DNA from: DAOPKN01 sp035391225 | GTDB lineage: Bacteria; Thermotogota; Thermotogae; MWEM01 | Direction of reading: 5' to 3' | Assembly: GCA_035391225.1 (NCBI GenBank) | Contig: DAOPKN010000001.1 | Coordinates: 124,001 to 188,000 of the forward strand | Length of the DNA stretch: 64,000 nucleotides | Part shown: positions 59,099-64,000 of the stretch, piece after piece | How the letters are laid out: each line of letters starts with the position of its first letter | Numbering within the stretch: the stretch's first letter is position 1 | Made by a program: the position numbers and the translations under genes | Notes under the pieces: generated by a model | The model's database searches: none | The model's input: only the letters and a program-made list of their open reading frames with translations | What the model was told of the DNA's origin: nothing

Positions 59099-59299
59099 GT
59101 GAAAGCCAAAGATTTACGGGATCTGACCATCCCTGAGTTAAACGAGAAAATGGACCAGCTGAAGCGAGAGTTGATGAATTTACGGTTCCAATTGGCACTC
59201 AACCAGTTGGACAACGCCAACAAGATACAGCTTGTGAAACGAGATATCGCCCGGGTCAAAACCATTATTACCGAGCGAGAATTATCGTTAAAAAGGTAA
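59099..59299 (+). CDS. rpmC: 50S ribosomal protein L29
   Basis: About 66 residues: KAKDLRDLTIPELNEKMDQL and LMNLRFQLALNQLDN, the helical hairpin of L29. GTG 59099 is preferred because GGAGGTGA lies 7 bases upstream; the overlapping ATG at 59093 would be too close to it. Confidence 0.94.
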   Translation: MKAKDLRDLTIPELNEKMDQLKRELMNLRFQLALNQLDNANKIQLVKRDIARVKTIITERELSLKR

Positions 59300-59312
59300 G
59301 GGAGGGTGCGTT

Positions 59313-59597
59313 ATGCCCAAACGAAAAGTAACGGGTGTGGTTGTGAGTGATCGAATGGATAAGACCATCGTCGTTCTCGTGGAAAACGTGTTCAAACACT
59401 CGGTGACCAAGAAGACCATTCGCAAAACGAAAAAATACAAGGCACATGATGCGAACAACGAATGCAAGGTGGGGGATACGGTACAAATCGAAGAACACCC
59501 TCCCATTAGCAAAGACAAGAAATGGATGGTTGTTCAAATCCTGAAACGGAACGTGCTGGGAGAAGAATCTGCCATTGAAGGAGAGGATGCCAAATGA
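59313..59597 (+). CDS. rpsQ: 30S ribosomal protein S17
   Basis: 94 residues with the OB-fold motifs RKVTGVVVSDRMDKTIVVLV and CKVGDTVQIEEHPPISKDK. ATG 59313 follows AGGGAGGGTGCG. It overlaps rplN by four bases. Confidence 0.97.
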   Translation: MPKRKVTGVVVSDRMDKTIVVLVENVFKHSVTKKTIRKTKKYKAHDANNECKVGDTVQIEEHPPISKDKKWMVVQILKRNVLGEESAIEGEDAK

Positions 59598-59962
59598 TAC
59601 AGCAAGAATCTCTTCTCAACGTTGCGGATAATTCCGGGGCGAAAAAAGTGCTGGTGATTCGGGTTATGGGTGGGTCGCACAAGAAATCGGGTTCCATTGG
59701 CGACATCATCATCGGTGCGGTGAAAGAAGCGATTCCCCACTCGGACGTGAAAAAAGGCGACGTGGTACGTGCAGTCGTGGTACGCACGCACAAGGAGGTC
59801 CGCCGGCCCGATGGAACCTACGTGCGCTTTGACGACAATGCTGCTGTCATCGTGGACAAGCAAAACCTTCCGAAGGGAACACGTATTTTTGGACCGGTAG
59901 CCCGGGAGCTTCGTGAGAAAGGTTTCACACGGATCGTATCTCTGGCTCCTGAGGTCCTTTAG
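59594..59962 (+). CDS. rplN: 50S ribosomal protein L14
   Basis: 122 residues: MIQQESLLNVADNSGAKKV, GVRAVVVRTHKEVRRPDG-like stretch near 58-75, and the C-terminal ELREKGFTRIVSLAPEVL. It bridges to 16S rRNA helix 14. The start overlaps the rpsQ stop (ATGA). Confidence 0.98.
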   Translation: MIQQESLLNVADNSGAKKVLVIRVMGGSHKKSGSIGDIIIGAVKEAIPHSDVKKGDVVRAVVVRTHKEVRRPDGTYVRFDDNAAVIVDKQNLPKGTRIFGPVARELREKGFTRIVSLAPEVL

Positions 59963-59974
59963 GAGGGAGAAGGA

Positions 59975-60304
59975 ATGAAACGTTTTCGATTTCATATCAG
60001 GAAGGAAGACCTGGTGGAAGTGATTTCCGGCCGGGACAAGGGAAAACGCGGGCGGGTGTTGAAAGTCCTGCCAAAAGAAAGCAAGATCATCGTGGACAAG
60101 GTCAACGTGGTGAAACGGCACCAACGCCCCACCCAGCAAGAGCGGAACGGTGGAATCATCGACAAGGATATCCCCTTGGACGTCTCCAAAACCATGTTGG
60201 TATGCCCCAGTTGCGATCGCCCCACGCGCGTGGGATGGAAAGTGCTGGAAAACGGTGAGAAGAGCCGTTTTTGCAAGAAGTGCGGAGAAATGATTGACAA
60301 ATAA
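59975..60304 (+). CDS. rplX: 50S ribosomal protein L24
   Basis: 109 residues with the KOW motif VEVISGRDKGKRGRVLKVLP, VNVVKRHQRPTQQE and a C-terminal zinc-ribbon-like pair CPSC ... CKKCGE. The initial part FRFHIRKEDL precedes the KOW fold. ATG 59975 follows TAGGAGGGAGAA. Confidence 0.97.
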   Translation: MKRFRFHIRKEDLVEVISGRDKGKRGRVLKVLPKESKIIVDKVNVVKRHQRPTQQERNGGIIDKDIPLDVSKTMLVCPSCDRPTRVGWKVLENGEKSRFCKKCGEMIDK

Positions 60305-60322
60305 GAAAAGGAGGTGTTTCCG

Positions 60323-60388
60323 GTGGAAATTCCCTGTAAGGAGTTTCCCGAGAGCCGGATCCAACCATGGGCAAACAGAGTGCAATGA
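60323..60388 (+). CDS. Putative 21-codon leader ORF coupled to rplE
   Basis: GTG 60323 is preceded by the strong site AAAAGGAGGTG at 7-base spacing. It reads 21 codons (VEIPCKEFPESRIQPWANRV then Q) and stops at TGA 60386-60388, which overlaps the ATG of rplE at 60385 as ATGA. The rplE start itself has no Shine-Dalgarno. This is the only strong ribosome-binding site in the 80-base rplX-rplE gap. Function as a coupling or regulatory leader peptide is inference. Confidence 0.5.
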   Translation: MEIPCKEFPESRIQPWANRVQ

Positions 60389-60933
60389 ACGTGGTTCCAC
60401 TGAAAGAGATCTACCGGGAAAAAGTGGTTCCCACCCTGAAAAAGCAGTTCAGCTACAAGAACGTTTTGGAAATCCCCAAGTTGGAAAAGATCATAATCAA
60501 CATGGGAGTGGGAGAGGGCACACGGAACCGGGAAATTTTCCAGTTTCACTCGGAAGAACTGATGGCGATCGCGGGGCAAAAGCCGGTGATTACCCACGCA
60601 AAAAAGGCCATTTCCAATTTCAAATTGCGCAAGGGGATGCCCGTGGGAATCAAGGTGACCCTGCGCAACAACAACATGTACAATTTTTTGTACAAGTTGG
60701 TGAACATCGTGCTTCCCAAGGTTCGTGACTTCCGTGGATTGAACCCCAATTCCTTTGATGGCCGCGGGAACTACGCCTTTGGCCTTTCGGAGCAAGTGAT
60801 TTTCCCGGAAATCCGGGTAGAAAAGGTGAAACGAATCCAGGGAATGGATATCATCATCGTGACATCGGCACGCACCAACGAAGAGGCAAAAGCCCTGCTC
60901 GAAGAAATGGGCATGCCTTTCAAAATGGGTTAA
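60385..60933 (+). CDS. rplE: 50S ribosomal protein L5
   Basis: 182 residues: VPLKEIYREKVVPTLKKQF, LEKIIINMGVGEGTRN, KAISNFKLRKGMPVGIKVTL and RDFRGLNPNSFDGRGNY. L5 binds 5S rRNA. ATG 60385 gives the N-terminus MNVVPLKEIYREKV, which fits relatives; ATG 60367 is in frame but has no ribosome-binding site. Translation probably depends on the short upstream ORF whose stop codon overlaps this ATG. Confidence 0.95.
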   Translation: MNVVPLKEIYREKVVPTLKKQFSYKNVLEIPKLEKIIINMGVGEGTRNREIFQFHSEELMAIAGQKPVITHAKKAISNFKLRKGMPVGIKVTLRNNNMYNFLYKLVNIVLPKVRDFRGLNPNSFDGRGNYAFGLSEQVIFPEIRVEKVKRIQGMDIIIVTSARTNEEAKALLEEMGMPFKMG

Positions 60934-60947
60934 GGAGGCGCAATTGC

Positions 60948-61133
60948 ATGGCAAAAAAATCCATGGTAGCGAAGTGGAAGAGGCCCCAGAAGTTCAAAGT
61001 TCGGGAATATACCCGTTGCAAGGTATGTGGCCGTCCACATTCCGTGTATCGTGAATTCGGATTGTGCAGGGTTTGCCTGAGAAAAATGGCGCTTGAAGGA
61101 AAACTGCCCGGCGTTCGCAAGGCAAGCTGGTAA
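60948..61133 (+). CDS. rpsN: 30S ribosomal protein S14, zinc-binding type
   Basis: 61 residues, the short zinc-containing form. The zinc ligands are CKVCGRP and GLCRVCLRKMA (two CxxC pairs). C-terminus GKLPGVRKASW is typical. ATG 60948 follows AAGGAGGCG. Confidence 0.98.
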   Translation: MAKKSMVAKWKRPQKFKVREYTRCKVCGRPHSVYREFGLCRVCLRKMALEGKLPGVRKASW

Positions 61134-61153
61134 GGAGAGGAGGCAAGCGACAG

Positions 61154-61558
61154 ATGTGGAGTGATCCCATAGCAGATATGCTGACCCGAATTCGGAACGC
61201 AAATTCCGTGTTCAAGGAAAGCTTGGAAGTGCCCGCTTCGAACTTGAAGCGCAACATTTGCGAGTTGCTGAAACGGGAAGGGTACATCAGCGATTTTCGC
61301 TTTATCGAAGACAAAAAGCAAGGTACACTGAGCATAAAGATGAAATACACCGGGGCTCGCAGGAATCGAAGAAGAATCATCAATGGAATCGTGAAGGTTT
61401 CCAAGGGTGGAAGAAGAGTATACGTTTCAAAGGATAGCATCCACCGAGTGAAAGGCGGCCTGGGGATTGCCATTCTTTCGACTTCCAAGGGGATTCTCAC
61501 CGATAAGGACGCCCGAAGACTCGGCGTCGGTGGCGAAGTCCTGGCGTACATCTGGTAG
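61154..61558 (+). CDS. rpsH: 30S ribosomal protein S8
   Basis: 134 residues with DPIADMLTRIRNANSVFKES, GYISDFRFIEDKKQG, and the C-terminal RNA-binding block LSTSKGILTDKDARRLGVGG. Central 16S rRNA binder; in E. coli it represses the spc operon. ATG 61154 follows GGAGAGGAGG. Confidence 0.98.
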   Translation: MWSDPIADMLTRIRNANSVFKESLEVPASNLKRNICELLKREGYISDFRFIEDKKQGTLSIKMKYTGARRNRRRIINGIVKVSKGGRRVYVSKDSIHRVKGGLGIAILSTSKGILTDKDARRLGVGGEVLAYIW

Positions 61559-61577
61559 AAAGGCGGAGGTGCTTGTA

Positions 61578-62162
61578 ATGGCAATTGATTTGAAAGATAA
61601 GAAGGTGGTTTCCCGCCTGGCGCAGAAAGCCATCGATATTCCACAAGGAGTTACGGTGGAAGTCCAAGAGGATTCCATGGTGGTGAAAGGTCCGAAGGGA
61701 AGCCTGGTGCAAAAAATCAACCCGATGGTTTTGGTGGAAAAAAGCGAGAGCCAGGTGCAGGTGAAGCCCAATCTCTCCCTTCTGAAGCGGGTGAGTGAGG
61801 CCAAAAACTTCCGCGCCATGACCGGAACATTTTTCGCCTTGATCAAGAATATGATCACGGGAGTGACCGAGGGCTTTTCCAAGGAACTGCGCATCGAGGG
61901 GGTTGGGTATCGTGCGCAACTGAAGGAGGAAACCCTTTCCATGAACCTGGGATACGCGCACGAGGTGAACGTCGAACCCCCGGAGGATGTTTCCTTCGAA
62001 GTACCCGCCCAAAACCGGATCATCGTGAAGGGCATCAGTAAAGAAGTCGTGGGACAGGTCGCCGCGAATGTTCGCGCGTGGAGAAAGCCTCTTGTTTACG
62101 GCGGAAAAGGCATCCGCTACTTGGGTGAAGTGGTTCACACCAAGGAAGGCAAGAAGGGTTAA
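61578..62162 (+). CDS. rplF: 50S ribosomal protein L6
   Basis: 194 residues, with an N-terminal extension of about 12 residues before the core SRLAQKAIDIPQGVTVEVQE. Later blocks are LRIEGVGYRAQLKEETLSMN and the signature GQVAANVRAWRKPLVYGGKG. ATG 61578 is set by GGCGGAGGTG upstream. Confidence 0.97.
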   Translation: MAIDLKDKKVVSRLAQKAIDIPQGVTVEVQEDSMVVKGPKGSLVQKINPMVLVEKSESQVQVKPNLSLLKRVSEAKNFRAMTGTFFALIKNMITGVTEGFSKELRIEGVGYRAQLKEETLSMNLGYAHEVNVEPPEDVSFEVPAQNRIIVKGISKEVVGQVAANVRAWRKPLVYGGKGIRYLGEVVHTKEGKKG

Positions 62163-62179
62163 GGAAAGGAGGGTTTCCC

Positions 62180-62548
62180 TTGATTAATCGTAAAGACCGA
62201 AAAGTTCTTCGAAAGCGCCGACATCTGCGGGTGCGAAAAAAGGTGAATGGCACGTCGCAAAAACCACGCATGGCGGTTTTTCGGAGCGAAAAGCATATTT
62301 ACGTGCAAATCATTGATGACGTGAAGGGACATACCTTGGTCTCTTCTTCCACCATGGACCCGGAAATCCGGGGAGATCTTGCCAAAACCTGGGACAAGCA
62401 AGCCGCTCGAAAGGTGGGCCAGGCGATTGGCAAAAAGGCCACGGAGGCGGGAATCAACGAAGTCGTGTTTGACCGGGGTGGTTTCCAATATACCGGTAGA
62501 ATCAAGGAACTTGCAGACGGTGCACGAGAAGCCGGCCTCAAGTTTTAG
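62180..62548 (+). CDS. rplR: 50S ribosomal protein L18
   Basis: 122 residues: RKDRKVLRKRRHLRVRKKV, RMAVFRSEKHIYVQIIDD, and FDRGGFQYTGRIKELADGAR. Binds 5S rRNA with L5. The start is TTG 62180, preceded by AAAGGAGGG. Confidence 0.97.
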   Translation: MINRKDRKVLRKRRHLRVRKKVNGTSQKPRMAVFRSEKHIYVQIIDDVKGHTLVSSSTMDPEIRGDLAKTWDKQAARKVGQAIGKKATEAGINEVVFDRGGFQYTGRIKELADGAREAGLKF

Positions 62549-62563
62549 CAGGAGGGATGGAAA

Positions 62564-63085
62564 GTGAATCCGAAACCAATGAACAACGAGACAGAACTGG
62601 AAGAAAGGGTTGTTGAGATCCGGCGTACCACGAAAGTGGTAGCGGGGGGAAAGAACCTTCATTTCAGGGTTGTTGCCGTTGTGGGTGATAAGAATGGACA
62701 CGTGGGAATCGGGATTGGTACCGCGCGTGAAGTCCCCGAATCCATCAAGAAAGCCCTTTCGGAAGCAAGAAAAAACGTTGTGGAGGTGCCCATTTCCAAG
62801 GGGACGATTCCCCACGAAGTGTTGCAGAAGTTCAGTTCGGCGAAGGTTCTTCTCAAACCTGCGTCTCCCGGTACGGGTATCGTGGCTTCCAATGCAGTTC
62901 GTGCCGTCGTGGAACTTGCAGGTGTGAGCAACATCCTCACCAAGAACCTGGGTTCCAATTCCCCCGTCAACGTGATCAAGGCCACTTTCGAAGGATTGAA
63001 ATCCTTGGAATCGCCCGCTTTCGTGGCCAAGAAGAGAGACCTCAAGGTTGCGGAGGTTTTCTTTGGAAAAGGCGAGGGGGATTAA
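62564..63085 (+). CDS. rpsE: 30S ribosomal protein S5
   Basis: 173 residues with the S5 signature region VVAGGKNLHFRVVAVVGDK, then GVGIGTAREVPESIKKALSE-type helix and PASPGTGIVASNAVRAVVEL. The GTG start 62564 follows AGGAGGGATGG; ATG 62579 is a less likely alternative. S5 contributes to decoding fidelity and the mRNA helicase site. Confidence 0.97.
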   Translation: MNPKPMNNETELEERVVEIRRTTKVVAGGKNLHFRVVAVVGDKNGHVGIGIGTAREVPESIKKALSEARKNVVEVPISKGTIPHEVLQKFSSAKVLLKPASPGTGIVASNAVRAVVELAGVSNILTKNLGSNSPVNVIKATFEGLKSLESPAFVAKKRDLKVAEVFFGKGEGD

Positions 63086-63087
63086 CC

Positions 63088-63285
63088 ATGGCGCGCATAC
63101 GACTGACATTGGTCAAAAGCCCCATTGGGTACAAGTGGGACCAAAAGGAAACCATCCGCCGTTTGGGACTTCGAAAAATGCATTCAACCGTGGAGAAAGA
63201 GGCAACGGCCCCTGTATTGGGAATGGTCAATAAGGTCCGCCACTTGGTTGAAATGGAAATGATCGAAGATCAACCAGACGCGTAA
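63088..63285 (+). CDS. rpmD: 50S ribosomal protein L30
   Basis: 65 residues: RIRLTLVKSPIGYKWDQKET and LGLRKMHSTVEKEATAPVLG, the ferredoxin-like L30 core. It begins two bases after the rpsE stop codon with GGCGAGGGG upstream. Confidence 0.97.
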   Translation: MARIRLTLVKSPIGYKWDQKETIRRLGLRKMHSTVEKEATAPVLGMVNKVRHLVEMEMIEDQPDA

Positions 63286-63313
63286 ATTCTTGATCCGAGA
63301 GAGGAGGTAAGTT

Positions 63314-63763
63314 ATGGCACTCAAAATAGAAGACCTCAAACCCACTCCGGGTTCCAGGAAAAACAAGATTCGCGTTGGGCGTGGTCCTGGATCCACTAAG
63401 GGGAAGACGGCCGGTAAAGGGCACAAGGGGCAGAAAGCCCGTTCGGGCGGAGGTGCACGGGTTGGCTTCGAAGGAGGCCAAACACCCATTTACATGCGTT
63501 CTCCAAAGAAAGGGTTCAAAAATTTCACCCACAAAGTGTACGCCGAGGTCAATCTCGATACCCTCGAGCGACGCTACGACGCAAACGAAGAAGTGTCGGT
63601 GGAGTCATTGCTCGAAAAGAAGGTCATCCGAAAGGTTCTGGACGGCGTGAAAATACTCGGGAATGGAACCTTGTCCAAGCCTTTGAAAGTGCGCGCGCAT
63701 GCGTTTAGCAAAAGTGCGCAAAGTAAGATCGAAGAAGCCGGCGGAAGCGTCGAGGTGATGTAA
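63314..63763 (+). CDS. rplO: 50S ribosomal protein L15
   Basis: 149 residues with the Gly/Lys-rich N-terminus KIRVGRGPGSTKGKTAGKGH and FEGGQTPIYMRSPKKGFKN; the C-terminal part has VRAHAFSKSAQSKIEEAGGS. ATG 63314 follows GAGAGGAGG. secY begins directly after the stop codon. Confidence 0.98.
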   Translation: MALKIEDLKPTPGSRKNKIRVGRGPGSTKGKTAGKGHKGQKARSGGGARVGFEGGQTPIYMRSPKKGFKNFTHKVYAEVNLDTLERRYDANEEVSVESLLEKKVIRKVLDGVKILGNGTLSKPLKVRAHAFSKSAQSKIEEAGGSVEVM

Positions 63764-64000
63764 ATGTGGAAAGCCTTTCGAAACGCTTTTCGTATTCCTG
63801 AACTTCGGGACCGCATTTTTTTCACACTGTTGATGCTGATCGTGTACCGCCTGGGCGTGTATATCCCGATTCCCGGGATCAACTTGACCCAGTGGGCAAG
63901 CGTCTTCTCCGAGTTCCAGCAGGGAGCGGCCGGAGGCCTGTTCAGTTTCTACGACGTGTTTGCCGGAGGGGCGTTGCAACGCTTTTCCATTCTGATGATG
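63764..64000 (+). CDS. secY: Preprotein translocase subunit SecY (3' end beyond window)
   Basis: The first 79 codons of SecY. It reads MWKAFRNAFRIPELRDRIFF, then LLMLIVYRLGVYIPIPGINL (first transmembrane helix and the plug-preceding PIPGI motif) and FYDVFAGGALQRFSILMM. The ATG abuts the rplO stop codon. The rest, including the channel and cytoplasmic loops, is off the right edge. Confidence 0.97.
   Translation, partial: MWKAFRNAFRIPELRDRIFFTLLMLIVYRLGVYIPIPGINLTQWASVFSEFQQGAAGGLFSFYDVFAGGALQRFSILMM

Overview
The window is a gene-dense bacterial chromosome segment of moderately high GC (roughly 54-55 percent by eye). It has no insertion sequences, phage genes or CRISPR arrays. The best taxonomic reading is a member or close relative of the Thermotogota. 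Three things support this from memory of that phylum: the order DUF721 - gyrB - ftsQ-like - ftsA - ftsZ - pilB, a giant secretin with many stacked N-domains, and NuoE/NuoF-type subunits without the rest of complex I. Genus is not claimed; the GC is higher than in most described Thermotogota.

Region 1 (1-8484, minus strand): rimO (cut by the left edge), DUF4416, a RodZ-like HTH membrane protein, a Sua5-type tsaC, YjbQ, minD, a DHH nanoRNase-like phosphoesterase, a PAS-GGDEF cyclase, an ArsB/NhaD transporter and a lone UmuD-like S24 protease. Region 2 (8485-10525): psuG and a HIT protein, then tRNA-Glu, tRNA-Val and tRNA-Phe with a bidirectional terminator. Region 3 (11147-26438, plus strand) reads as one long operon: prmC, ruvB, lysine 5,6-aminomutase kamD/kamE, a YchF-like GTPase, a secreted HEAT-repeat protein, and a type IV pilus/secretion set (pilC, pseudopilin, pilM-, pilN-, pilO-, pilP-like, giant pilQ). 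Region 4 (26504-38964, minus strand): DUF721, gyrB, ftsQ-like, ftsA, ftsZ, pilB, an unknown membrane-anchored protein, an HD phosphohydrolase, a polysaccharide epimerase/dehydratase and an orphan FAD subunit. Region 5 (39355-45000): dnaE, a folD lacking its usual catalytic residues, a cold-shock gene and a MATE exporter. Region 6 (45107-50000): two NuoE/NuoF pairs plus a small ferredoxin-like protein, probably NADH-linked parts of electron-bifurcating enzymes. Region 7 (50135 to the right edge): the str, S10 and spc ribosomal clusters, ending inside secY.

Functionally, the pilus parts in region 3 need the assembly ATPase in region 4. RimO at the left edge modifies S12, encoded at 50135. The NADH-linked subunits and lysine aminomutase suggest an anaerobic fermenter that may use amino acids. 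The items most worth checking are the GTPase translationally coupled to kamDE, the FolD with altered active site, the small coupled ORF before rplE, the repeated TTGTGA-type element at the nuoE-like promoter, and the perfect palindrome around the str promoter.
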